A stretch of 8,934 nt of DNA from a bacterium (GTDB lineage Bacteria; Bdellovibrionota; Bdellovibrionia; Bdellovibrionales; UBA1609). The notes beneath the pieces were generated by a model, which ran no database searches, had not been told where the DNA came from, and saw only the letters and a program-made list of their open reading frames with translations. This document shows, one piece after another, positions 1 to 8,500 of the stretch. The DNA lies in NCBI GenBank assembly GCA_021784635.1, contig JAJYHS010000105.1, forward strand, positions 1 through 8,934. The letters are read 5' to 3'. The first letter of the stretch is position 1; every line of letters begins with the position of its first letter. Both the position numbers and the translations under genes were made by a program.

Positions 1-1
1 A

Positions 2-103
2 GCGTGTCTGAAACACATGCTCTATAACTGTGGGCCGACCATTCGTGCCTTTGAATACCGCTACAAACACCAATTCACCGGCACACACGGCGGGTTTAAC
101 TAA
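2..103 (+). CDS. Possible C-terminal end of an unidentified protein (partial)
   Basis: An open frame enters from the left edge and runs 33 codons to a TAA. The residues are rich in aromatic and basic side chains (for example YNCGPTIRAFEYRYKHQF, then GTHGGFN at the end). I do not recognise the family. The length is too short for open-frame statistics to decide, and the opposite strand is also open over 1-88, so the coding strand is uncertain. If real, this gene converges with coaE, leaving a 90-bp gap. The stop codon lies inside the first copy of a repeated 12-mer. Confidence 0.35.
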   Translation, partial: ACLKHMLYNCGPTIRAFEYRYKHQFTGTHGGFN

Positions 104-128
104 ACTGCGTCGATGAGTTTAACTAAAC
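94..128. repeat. Two direct copies of an imperfect palindrome, GTTTAACTAAAC
   Basis: GTTTAACTAAAC occurs at 94-105 and again at 117-128, 23 bp start to start, and each copy is followed by a pyrimidine and GCG. Each copy is itself nearly palindromic (GTTTA, two bases, TAAAC). The spacing is about two helical turns, which would suit a dimeric DNA-binding protein on one face of the helix. It sits between two convergent gene ends, so a promoter operator is not the obvious role. A small local duplication is the alternative. Confidence 0.6.
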
Positions 129-193
129 CGCGAAATAAACGAGCAACGCTGACAGAGGGGTTCGCATAATAAAATCGCGCACAAATTACGAAA
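104..193. other. Short gap between the left-edge frame and the coaE stop
   Basis: This holds the second repeat copy and otherwise nothing I can assign. I looked for a rho-independent terminator for coaE or for the left-edge gene. The best pairing is five bases (GCGAA at 130-134 with TTCGC at 161-165) with a long loop and no T run, which is not convincing. Confidence 0.5.
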
Positions 194-784
194 TTACTCT
201 AACTTCGCAACCAATGCTTTCACTTGCTGGCGTAAATCGGCAAGCGACCCTTCGTTTCGCAAAACATGGGTTGCCCGCGGCAATTTTTCGTCGATCGGCA
301 ACTGCGCTCCCAAACGGCGAGAAATCTCATCATCTGACATGCCTGATCGCTCCCGCAGTCGTTTTGCTTGCAAGTCTCGATGCGCATAAACCAAAACAGT
401 TGCGTCGAATTCGTCTTGCAAATTTTTTTCAAACAAAAGTGGTACGTCATAAAAAGCAAGCTCACAACCTTGCCGCTCAAGCGCGCGGCGCGCTTCGGCG
501 CGCTTTTCTTCTATCAATGGATGTAAAATCGCCTCAAGCTGTTCGCGTTTGTGCTCATCAGAAAAAACGATTTCACCCAATTTTTTACGATCAAGTTCCC
601 CGTTTGGCGTTAAAACATTCCCGCCAAATGTCTTGATAATTTCGCCTAGCCCCGGCGAACCGGGCCGCACAACATCGCGCGCCAGCACATCGGCGTCGAT
701 AACGGACCGACCAAGGTCGCGAAGAATAGCTGAAACAGTACTTTTGCCGGTCGCAATGCCTCCGGTCAGGCCAATCCATTTCAT
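194..784 (-). CDS. coaE: Dephospho-CoA kinase (CoaE)
   Basis: Catalyses the last step of coenzyme A synthesis, the ATP-dependent phosphorylation of the 3'-hydroxyl of dephospho-CoA, in the cytoplasm. The product is 196 residues, normal for the family. Visible hallmarks are the opening MKWIGLTGGIATGKST with the P-loop at about residues 8-16, the conserved DAD at 30-32, DVPLLFE at 113-119 in the substrate region, an Arg-rich lid around 137-160 (RDLQAKRLRERSGMS), and a C-terminal HVLRN at 173-177 matching the usual nucleotide-binding Asn motif. I chose the ATG at 784 because the family begins a few residues before the P-loop. An upstream in-frame start at 841 would add 19 unrelated residues and run into the kinase gene. 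A GGTGG ribosome-binding sequence lies 5 nt before the ATG. The gene is divergent from the kinase-synthetase operon and looks complete. Confidence 0.96.
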   Translation of the reverse strand: MKWIGLTGGIATGKSTVSAILRDLGRSVIDADVLARDVVRPGSPGLGEIIKTFGGNVLTPNGELDRKKLGEIVFSDEHKREQLEAILHPLIEEKRAEARRALERQGCELAFYDVPLLFEKNLQDEFDATVLVYAHRDLQAKRLRERSGMSDDEISRRLGAQLPIDEKLPRATHVLRNEGSLADLRQQVKALVAKLE

Positions 785-789
785 TAAAA

Positions 790-794
790 CCACC
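790..794 (-). promoter_or_regulatory. Ribosome binding site of coaE
   Basis: On the minus strand GGTGG is followed by TTTTA and the ATG at 784. The spacing of 5 nt supports this ATG over the longer reading frame that begins at 841. Confidence 0.6.
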
Positions 795-814
795 AGTTTT
801 CCGATACCTATGAT

Positions 815-820
815 GGAGGA
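815..820 (+). promoter_or_regulatory. Ribosome binding site GGAGGA of the kinase gene
   Basis: A near-perfect Shine-Dalgarno sequence stands 12 nt before the GTG at 833. That spacing is longer than usual, but the nearby ATG triplets at 810 and 813 are out of frame and I found no other in-frame start codon near it. It therefore supports the GTG start. Confidence 0.6.
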
Positions 821-832
821 TTTCAGGCTCCA

Positions 833-2992
833 GTGTCGCAAAAATACGAGTATTTTGGCAAATATATTCTCCTTGAGAAATTCGCAACCGGCGGGATGGC
901 CGAGGTGTGGCTTGCGCGCGCCCCTGGGGCTGGCGGGATCGGCAAATTTGTCGCGATCAAAAAGATTCTTGCGCAGTATTCTGATAATCCTGAGTTTTTA
1001 CAAATGTTCAAAGACGAGGCGACAATCGCGATGAATCTGTCGCACGGTAATATTGTTTCGATATACGAACTCGGGCAAGAAAAGAACCAACTTTTTTTGG
1101 TGATGGATTTTGTCGAAGGGCGAAACCTTCGACAAATTCTCAACAAAATGAAAGGTTCTTCGCATAAATTTTCACTCGATCAAATCGTCTACATGATTAA
1201 AGAGGTCGCTGCGGGGCTCGATCACGCGCACCGCAGTCTCAACAGCGCGACCGGCAAACCGCTCAATATCATCCACCGTGACATGAGTCCGCAAAACATA
1301 ATGATTAGTTTCGAAGGGGAAGTGAAAATCATCGACTTCGGTATCGCCAAAGCCGAAAGTCAAATCGAAAAAACCCGTTCCGGTACGCTCAAAGGCAAAT
1401 TTGGCTATATGAGCCCGGAACAAGCAGAGGGCCAACCTACCGATTTACGAACCGACGTCTTTTCTCTCGGCATCGTGCTGTGGGAGCTTCTCGCCAACGA
1501 CCGACTTTTTATTGCCAATAACGAAATCAATACACTTCGTAAAATTCGTGAATGCAATGTACCTTCTCTTGCGAAACTTAATCCGACTGTTTCGCCCGAA
1601 TTAGAACGAATTGTGATGAAGGCGCTGACGCGTGATCGTAACTTGCGCTACCAAACGGCTGCGGCAATGCACCGGGATCTCAACCGGTTTTTAAATCGAC
1701 AATACCCTGACTTTTCACCGCATGATTTTTCAGTTTTTATTAAAACGCTTTATACGGACGAAATTATTGAACTCCGTAGCCGGCAAGTCGAATACGCGAA
1801 AATCCCGTTTCGCCCGGCCGTTGTCAAAGGCGAAGGCGAAAAAACGATGGTGACTTCATTTCCGCAAATGCCGACGATGAAGACCTCTAAAAACTCCATC
1901 CGCGCTGGCACAGGAGTAAGCATTCAGTCAATTCAAACAATGAAAGCGGAAGGCGAACCTTCCGTCACCGAAACCGAAACGTTTAGCGAGTCAGACATCC
2001 CAGAAGGGACAGTCACAAAGCCGCCCGTTGCGGAGAGCACAGGCGAGAAAAAGCAGATTGAACTGCCAACTGCGGAAAATGGCGCGCCCTTGCTAAACGC
2101 AAGTCTTTTGTCGCAGAATTTGCAACAGCAGATCGTTGTAACCGGCAAAATGCCGATGAATTTGTCAAATGACAGCCCGCTTGTAACGCCAAACGCGACT
2201 CTTGAATCTGACACTCCGGCCCCGTTTCGCCCAGATAAACCGCGACGACAACACAAAAGGCATAAGCGCTCGTCATCAAATCCAGCTCTAAATGTAATGA
2301 TTTTTCTTGCCGCGATGATTGTTACTTACGTTGTCGTTGCGAATTATTTTCCGATGCAGACAAATCATGTCGAAATGGTCGTTCGCAACCTATTCGGAGT
2401 TGCGCAAAATTCACCGACGCCCGCTTCACTGCCGAACAATTCGATTCGCATCAATACTTCGGCTCTCGACACAGCGGTCGGGTTGGCTTCTGTGTCACCC
2501 GAAAAGCCGACGATTCTGCCAACTCCACCGACGGCGGGGCTGACCGTCAACAGCGTACCGTCGGGCGCGGAAATTTATGTCAATGGCACCGACACCGGCC
2601 AAACCACCCCTGGGGTGGTCAACGTTCCGACGAATCAACGTTTTTCAATACGGTTGTCGCTTGATCGATACCTTGATTACAACAAGTATAACCTCAACTT
2701 CAAAATGACTGGCCCGACTTTTACCGCGACACTTCAACCAGCGTTAATCGGTTACATTGACGTGGATGTCAGGCCGCCGATTTATACGCATATTTATATT
2801 AACGGCCGCCGACTCAGCGACAGCGATCTGCCGCTGAGCGATTACGCTATACCGGCTAACTCCCCCGTCACAATACGAGCGATCAACCCCATTACGGGCT
2901 CTTGGGCGGAGCGCACCGTTCGCCTAGAGCAGAACCAACATTTAGCGATTATTCTGCGCCTGCACAGCGGCCGTCGCCCGGCCAGTCGGTAA
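833..2992 (+). CDS. Transmembrane Ser/Thr protein kinase with periplasmic PEGA repeats
   Basis: A 719-residue Hanks-type kinase of the kind common in Myxococcota and Bdellovibrionota. The cytoplasmic kinase domain spans about residues 8-290: nucleotide loop ATGGMAEV at 18-25, ATP-anchoring K43 in VAIKK, helix-C E62, catalytic loop HRDMSPQN at 148-155, DFG at 168-170 and SPE at 194-196 in place of APE. All catalytic residues are present, so it should be active. Residues 330-470 form a low-complexity linker rich in Thr, Ser, Pro and Glu, a likely target of autophosphorylation. A basic stretch (470-479) precedes one membrane helix (about 485-505), which fixes the N-terminus inside. The periplasmic part carries a PEGA module (about 568-637, with SVPSGAEIYVNGTDTG) and a second, more divergent one (about 638-712, with YIDVDVRPPIYTHIYINGRR). 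PEGA domains are thought to bind surface or envelope structures. Translation starts at a GTG. It is the first gene of a probable operon with the synthetase 40 bp downstream. Substrates are unknown. Confidence 0.93.
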   Translation: MSQKYEYFGKYILLEKFATGGMAEVWLARAPGAGGIGKFVAIKKILAQYSDNPEFLQMFKDEATIAMNLSHGNIVSIYELGQEKNQLFLVMDFVEGRNLRQILNKMKGSSHKFSLDQIVYMIKEVAAGLDHAHRSLNSATGKPLNIIHRDMSPQNIMISFEGEVKIIDFGIAKAESQIEKTRSGTLKGKFGYMSPEQAEGQPTDLRTDVFSLGIVLWELLANDRLFIANNEINTLRKIRECNVPSLAKLNPTVSPELERIVMKALTRDRNLRYQTAAAMHRDLNRFLNRQYPDFSPHDFSVFIKTLYTDEIIELRSRQVEYAKIPFRPAVVKGEGEKTMVTSFPQMPTMKTSKNSIRAGTGVSIQSIQTMKAEGEPSVTETETFSESDIPEGTVTKPPVAESTGEKKQIELPTAENGAPLLNASLLSQNLQQQIVVTGKMPMNLSNDSPLVTPNATLESDTPAPFRPDKPRRQHKRHKRSSSNPALNVMIFLAAMIVTYVVVANYFPMQTNHVEMVVRNLFGVAQNSPTPASLPNNSIRINTSALDTAVGLASVSPEKPTILPTPPTAGLTVNSVPSGAEIYVNGTDTGQTTPGVVNVPTNQRFSIRLSLDRYLDYNKYNLNFKMTGPTFTATLQPALIGYIDVDVRPPIYTHIYINGRRLSDSDLPLSDYAIPANSPVTIRAINPITGSWAERTVRLEQNQHLAIILRLHSGRRPASR

Positions 2993-3032
2993 AACCTTTT
3001 CTTTTTTCAAAAATTCTGGCACGTTCTGGGCC

Positions 3033-4835
3033 ATGCAGACTCTATTTAATTACTTGCTCGAGCGGCGCGAAAAATACGCCGATTTTCCGGCTATTCAATT
3101 CAAAGATCAGGGCCGCTGGATACGCTACAATTGGCGGGAATACGTCGCCCTCATCGAGGCATTTGGTGCGGCGCTCATCACGTCCGGCATTATGCCCGGG
3201 GACCGCATCGCCATAATTTCGTCGACACGGCCGGAGTGGATTATCGCTGATCTTGCTATTATGGGGGTCGGCGCTGTGACAGTCCCCGTCTATCCGAATA
3301 ACACCGATGACGACATGGATTTTATAATTAAAAATTCCGGGGCTTCGGCCGTCATTGTTGAAAACGCCAATCAATATGAAAAATGGCGGCGCCTAAAAGG
3401 GCCGCTGCCCGATATCAAATTACTCATCGGAATCGACGCCAAAACTTTTGAAAGTAAGAGCTACACTTCAGCGGCGAGTTCACCGACACATATGGTTTGG
3501 TCTGAAATGCTCGAAACGGGCCGGGAACAACTTAAAGCGGATTCGCGAACTTATTTCGACCGCGCGCGCGAAGTTAAGCTCGACGATTTGGCAACGCTCG
3601 TCTACACGTCCGGCACAACGGGTTCACCTAAAGGCGTTGTACTTTGCCACGAACAAATAATGAGTGAAGTGACGGACGCGTTTTCAATTGTCGCCGTCAC
3701 CCACGAAGACGTAAGCCTCAGTTTTTTACCTTACTCCCACATTCTTGGCCGACTCGAAGCCTGGGGTAATGTCTACGCCGGCTACCTTCTCGCGTTTGCT
3801 GAAAGTATAGAAAAAATTCGCGCAAATCTCATTGAAGTAAAACCGACTTTTATAATTTCTGTTCCGCGCATTTTTGAGAAAATATATGCAAGCCTTCTTG
3901 CGCAAATCGAAAACAACAAAACGAAAAAGCGGGTGTTCGACCGTGCATTTGCAATTGGCCAAAAAGTGAGCGAAGCCGAACAAAATAGATCGCCGCTAAA
4001 TTTACCACTTTTGCTTGAGCACAAAATTGCCGACACATTGGTTTTTTCTAAAGTCAGAGAAAACCTGGGCGGGCGGCTTCGTTTTGCCGTCTCAGGCGGA
4101 GCGCCGCTCAGCGAAGACATTGCACGATTTTTTCACGGACTCGGGCTTCTTATCTGCGAAGGCTACGGCTTAACTGAAACGACCGCTGGGGTCGCATTTA
4201 ATACCCCAATCGCGTATAAAATCGGTACCGTCGGCCGCCCCATTGGCGACGTAACAATAAAATTCGCCGAAGACGGTGAAATTTTAGTTAAATCGAAAAA
4301 GGTTATGCGTGAATATTATAACAACGAAGCCGCGACAAACGAGGTATTTGCCGGTGACTTTTTTAAAACTGGCGATATTGGTTTTCTTGACGACGATGGC
4401 TTTTTACGAATTACAGATCGCAAGAAAGATTTAATTAAAACGGCAAATGGCAAATACGTTGCCCCGCAAAAACTTGAAAATTTATTAAAATCAAACCCGT
4501 ACATTTCGAACGTGCTCATTCACGGCGACAAAAAGAAATATATAATCGCACTAATCACTTTAAATTGGGCAACGATCAAAAAATTTGCCGCTAGCGAAAA
4601 CATCGAGTATGCGAGTCAAGGCGATCTGACGAAAAATTCAGCAATCTATAATTTAATAAAGGACGCTGTTGCCGACGTAAATTCCCGTCTTGCCAGCCAC
4701 GAGTCGATCAAAAAATTTGCGATTTTACCGGGCGAGTTCACTATTGATAGTGGCGAACTTACGCCGAGCTTAAAGGTAAAACGCAAAGTTTGCGACCAGA
4801 AATATTGCGCCGAGATCGAAGCATTGTACAACTAA
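3033..4835 (+). CDS. Long-chain acyl-CoA synthetase (AMP-forming, FadD15/FAA1 type)
   Basis: Activates long-chain fatty acids to acyl-CoA via an acyl-adenylate, feeding lipid synthesis, remodelling or beta-oxidation. The 600-residue length and motifs fit the ANL superfamily group of bacterial FadD15-like and eukaryotic ACSL enzymes. Seen directly: phosphate-binding loop YTSGTTGSPKG at 191-201, LPYSHILGR at 232-240, SGGAPLS at 354-360, the adenine-binding EGYGLTETT at 376-384, the hinge-region TGDIGFLDDDG at 446-456 and DRKKDLIKTANGKYV at 462-476, and a C-terminal GELTPSLKVKRK at 574-585 that holds the probable catalytic lysine (K581). No signal peptide or membrane helix is evident. The Shine-Dalgarno region is weak (CTGGG just before the ATG), consistent with coupled expression from the upstream kinase gene. 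The exact chain-length preference cannot be read from sequence. Confidence 0.93.
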   Translation: MQTLFNYLLERREKYADFPAIQFKDQGRWIRYNWREYVALIEAFGAALITSGIMPGDRIAIISSTRPEWIIADLAIMGVGAVTVPVYPNNTDDDMDFIIKNSGASAVIVENANQYEKWRRLKGPLPDIKLLIGIDAKTFESKSYTSAASSPTHMVWSEMLETGREQLKADSRTYFDRAREVKLDDLATLVYTSGTTGSPKGVVLCHEQIMSEVTDAFSIVAVTHEDVSLSFLPYSHILGRLEAWGNVYAGYLLAFAESIEKIRANLIEVKPTFIISVPRIFEKIYASLLAQIENNKTKKRVFDRAFAIGQKVSEAEQNRSPLNLPLLLEHKIADTLVFSKVRENLGGRLRFAVSGGAPLSEDIARFFHGLGLLICEGYGLTETTAGVAFNTPIAYKIGTVGRPIGDVTIKFAEDGEILVKSKKVMREYYNNEAATNEVFAGDFFKTGDIGFLDDDGFLRITDRKKDLIKTANGKYVAPQKLENLLKSNPYISNVLIHGDKKKYIIALITLNWATIKKFAASENIEYASQGDLTKNSAIYNLIKDAVADVNSRLASHESIKKFAILPGEFTIDSGELTPSLKVKRKVCDQKYCAEIEALYN

Positions 4836-4858
4836 ATCCGCTGTAGTATAGGATCGTC

Positions 4859-5548
4859 ATGGCCAAAGATATTCTTGTCATTGAAGACAGCCCGGAAATC
4901 CGGATCTTGCTTGAATCAAGCCTTGAAGAATATCATACGATTTTCTGTTCAACTCTCAGAGACGCAGCACTGGCTTTAAACAAGCAGCCTTTTCAAATGA
5001 TCATATTGGATATTGGTTTGCCTGACGGAGATGGTTTGAGATTTCTGGCCGAACTTGCCGGAAAACCCGAAACACGATCAACGCCGGTTATGATTCTAAG
5101 TGCGCGCGCGGACACGGCGAACAAAGTCATGGCCTTTTCCGTTGGCGCCGAAGATTTTGTGACGAAGCCGTTTGATCCCATCGAACTTAAAGCCCGGGTT
5201 GCAGCACGCCTTCGAAAATTTGAGAAAGACGCGAGCCGTAGCGAGACGATCAAAGTGGGCGATCTCGAACTTGACTTGCTAAAACAAAAAGTACGGTTGG
5301 TCGGGTCCAAATCCGCTGAGCCGCTTGATCTCACAACCCTTGAGTTTCGACTTCTCACGTATTTTGCAAAGGCACCCGAACACGTCCTTATGCGAGAGAC
5401 TCTGCTTAACGACGTGTGGGGATACGACGTATCCGTCACAGATCGCACGGTTGATACGCACGTAGCCCACCTTCGAAAGAAAATCAGCAACTCGAAGTGC
5501 AAAATCGAAACAGTCGTAGGAGCCGGTTACCGCTTCATTGTCGGCTGA
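4859..5548 (+). CDS. OmpR/PhoB-family response regulator, orphan
   Basis: A 229-residue two-domain transcription factor. The receiver domain (about 1-120) has acidic-pocket residues E9 and D10, phosphoacceptor D51 within ILDIGLPDGDG, switch residue S81 and conserved K103 in TKPF. All the residues needed for phosphotransfer are there. The C-terminal winged-helix DNA-binding domain (about 130-228) shows LTTLEFRLL at 158-166, VWGYD at 186-190 and RTVDTHVAHLRKKI at 196-209, the recognition-helix region, ending in VGAGYRF. It begins 23 bp after the synthetase stop and appears to be the last gene of the operon. No histidine kinase is next to it, so its partner lies elsewhere, or it is modified another way. 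The upstream Ser/Thr kinase is a conceivable but unproven modifier. It converges on the large protease gene with 10 bp between the stop codons. Confidence 0.95.
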   Translation: MAKDILVIEDSPEIRILLESSLEEYHTIFCSTLRDAALALNKQPFQMIILDIGLPDGDGLRFLAELAGKPETRSTPVMILSARADTANKVMAFSVGAEDFVTKPFDPIELKARVAARLRKFEKDASRSETIKVGDLELDLLKQKVRLVGSKSAEPLDLTTLEFRLLTYFAKAPEHVLMRETLLNDVWGYDVSVTDRTVDTHVAHLRKKISNSKCKIETVVGAGYRFIVG

Positions 5549-5558
5549 GCGAAACTGA

Positions 5559-8500
5559 TTACGCACCCTGCAAAATATTTGCACAGTCTGATTCCGTCTT
5601 AGAATGCAATTTTTCGCGAAGTAATTTAATAAACTCGGAAATGTACGCGTTTTGCGCTTCGAGAACTCTTTGTTGCGTCGGACTATCCGCCGACTCCACC
5701 GCCGATTCGCCAAAAAAACGCCGAATATGATCCGTCAAATGGCCGGTATTACCGTTAACCGGCTCAAAACCCACTAACCGGGTAAACTCTTCGCCGTTCA
5801 TTTCCCCTTTTCGCGCGAGCGCCAATATTTTTTCAACATACCACTCTTTTGGATGCAGATTTAGAAAATCAGAAACCATATAGTTCTCCATGGCCCGCAT
5901 TAACTGACCCAAATTCTCAACCAATTTACCGGGCATGTTGTCGATACTCGCATAACGTCCAACGCCTAAATTAAAATTGGTGTCGACAGTGCCGCCCTGA
6001 GGGTCAAATCCAAGTTCGTAAATTGCGGTGTAAAGTTGATAGGTCGCCTGACGGATATCGCTGGACGGCCCACTTGTCACATCAAGAACGCTTGTGTCGT
6101 TACTCGGATTCGGGCTCATGACGATGCGTTCGAATGCTCGTGAAGCAAGCGCCGAATAGACTGAAAAAATCATATTGCGTGCCGAATTGCCCTCAGCACC
6201 GGAACCGGCGGCAAATTTGACGTAACCCCCAACTCCAGGTGTTGGTGGAACAACGACCACATTTTCAATCGCAAGACCCAACCGCAGCCCCATATAGGCA
6301 TGGCCAAATTCGTGAGCGGCGATCCACAAGCGTTGGGCTGGAATTTTTCCTTTTAGCTCCGACGATGGAAATTGTAGAGCGACCCTTCGGCGCAAAACGT
6401 CTTCAACTGGTTTCTCCCCGCCTTTTTCAAGCGGAACCATTTTTACGGCGACCTCAGAAGTGGCGAAATCATAATCGAGAATGATCTTTAGCGGCTCCGC
6501 CTCGATTTCTTTCCGCCGCGGCAGATTTTGTAATGCGGCTTCTAAATCTGAAGCAATTTTATTTTGCACCGAAACGACAGTATAGCGGCCCCCCTCTGAA
6601 GGGATAACCGTCTCTTGTTCAAGATATTTTTCGTAGTTCGGCGCTAATTCGACATCAATTTTAGCGACATTTCTGCCGTTTGAATCGAGCAACCGAGATC
6701 GAACCACACGTTCGACTTGCCGGCGAATGAGTTCGCGAAAGTCGTTTTGATCAAGAGGTTTCATTACGGTAAAACGCGACATCATCCGGCTCACGGTTTC
6801 GGGCAAAAACATTGTTCCCAAAAGTTCTTTGAGCGCCATTGGTGAAAAACTTAGTTTGCGCCACGCCCTCATGACATCGCGAATTGACGTCAATCGCGGG
6901 TCGGCCTTAAAACCAAACCGATCGACCGAAAAATTCATTGTAACCATAATAAACGCGTCGCGAATGTCGATACGCGCGCCCGCGCCAATACGGGACGATG
7001 TCGTAATTTGACCGTCGCCCAGAAGATCTTTAATCACGCCCATAATGGGTCGATTAACAAACGTACCGGTCTGCGGGTCGACTTCAAAAACTTTATCGAG
7101 TTCTTCTAACAATAAAATATATTTGCCGGCATGACCCGATTTAACGGATTGCATTCGTGCCGCTGTGATGTTTTCGTTCAAATACGCCACAAAATCTTTA
7201 ACTGTATCGGGCGAATCAGAGGCAAACTGCTGTAGGTTAACCTTAACAACCGGCAGTTGAAGCTGTTCGGCCACGTTCTTCACGAGTTCTGTTTTACCAA
7301 TGCCCGGAAACCCGCTCAAAATGCGCGCCGATGGCTCAAGTGTCGCCGGCCCTGGCCGACTCAAATATTTTTTCATGTCATCAAGTACAAGTCCGGCAGC
7401 ATCCTTTTGCCCCAGCAGAACGGAATTAATCTTGTCATATATGTCACTACTGATATTTGCGGTCGGAGGATATCGCGCGGCTAACACATCCTTCTTCGTA
7501 ACTCTCGGTTGCCGCGTTTTGTTTGGATATCGCGGCTTTTGCATTGCCAAATTTTTGGGCGCTAAAAACAGCTTTGCACCCGGGTCGTAGGCCGCCTCGA
7601 TAGTAAATGAATCCCGTTTCTTTAATAATCCATCCCTGTTCACTAATGGAGTTACCTGAATATGGGCAACGTTATTAACTATTGAAATATTTAAATCTCT
7701 CGGCCGGTCGACTGTTGCGTCTCCGTGAGGGTCCTTGGCTTTGGTACCAAAGTTAATGAGTTGCTCCGCAAGAGCCCTAACTCTAAATATAGTTTCTCTC
7801 GCCCCTGATGGCGCGTAAATCGCATGAGTATTCAGAAAATCAACGAAGGACGAATCAAAATTCACGCGTACGGATTTTTTTTCTGCCGATTGTGCCGTGG
7901 AGTCGACTACCAATTTAATAATGCGTTCGTAAACCGCTCGGCTCAACGGCTGCACAATAACCGTGTTCGGCGCCAACCGGCTAACCGTATTTGAGCGAAA
8001 CATCTTAGATAGAACGCGATAGCGCGCGCTCGGTTGGGTCCGAATCCATTGGTCGAACTTCAAAAAATCATCGATCGATAAATCGTAAAAATTCTTATTT
8101 TCGCCCAATACTTTTGAGGTGAATAACTCGATATCATTTGGCGAAAAATTCATCGTCGTAATCAGCATCAAATTCGACACATTTACGTTTATCCCGCTAG
8201 CACTGAAGGCTCCTTCTGAAAGAATTGAGTTGATGGTGCCGATCAAAGTCTGCGTTTTTTCGTTTTTGCTCGTGTCGATTTCCGGCACTTTATCCAACTC
8301 ATCAATGACAACAACAAGCGGCTCGTTAACAACCCAATTCCCATTCACTACTCGAAGCGCTCCGTGATTAATAAGGGACAGAAATAAATCGTTAGCAAAA
8401 CTTCGGTTACCTTCATTAGACGCGTAATCTTGGGCATTAAAGATCACAAGAGGTAGACCGATTGACTCAAGCGATTTCAGCATCCCCGTTTTGCCAACTC

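Larger units (their letters stand above)
785..832. promoter_or_regulatory. Divergent gap shared by coaE and the kinase operon
   Basis: Only 48 bp separate the two divergent start codons. It contains the ribosome binding sites of both genes, leaving little room for two full promoters, so at least one promoter probably extends into the neighbouring coding sequence. I could not identify a convincing -35/-10 pair on either strand. Confidence 0.4.

Noticed and set aside
809..814. TATGAT as a -10 box for the kinase operon
   Set aside because: Transcription from it would start after the Shine-Dalgarno sequence at 815-820, and there is no -35 match at the right distance.
194..841. Longer coaE reading frame starting at 841 (215 residues)
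   Set aside because: The extra 19 residues have no place in the family, which starts just before the P-loop, and they would overlap the kinase start. The ATG at 784 has a ribosome binding site.
2969..3007. Possible terminator after the kinase: GGCCG/CGGCC hairpin at 2969-2983 and a T-rich run at 2997-3007
   Set aside because: The stem lies inside the coding end, has only five pairs, and is 13 nt away from the T run, so it is not a canonical intrinsic terminator. At most it is a weak attenuator.
4993..5502. Antisense open frame of 169 codons opposite the response regulator, and similar antisense frames opposite coaE and the kinase
   Set aside because: They are Arg/Ser-rich translations with no motifs, fully overlapping genes with strong family signatures. 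They are shadows of coding-strand codon use.
5569..5583. Perfect palindrome TGCAAAATATTTGCA near the gene convergence
   Set aside because: It lies within the protease coding end, forms only an AT-rich six-pair stem, and is not followed by a T run on either strand. It is likely to be chance.
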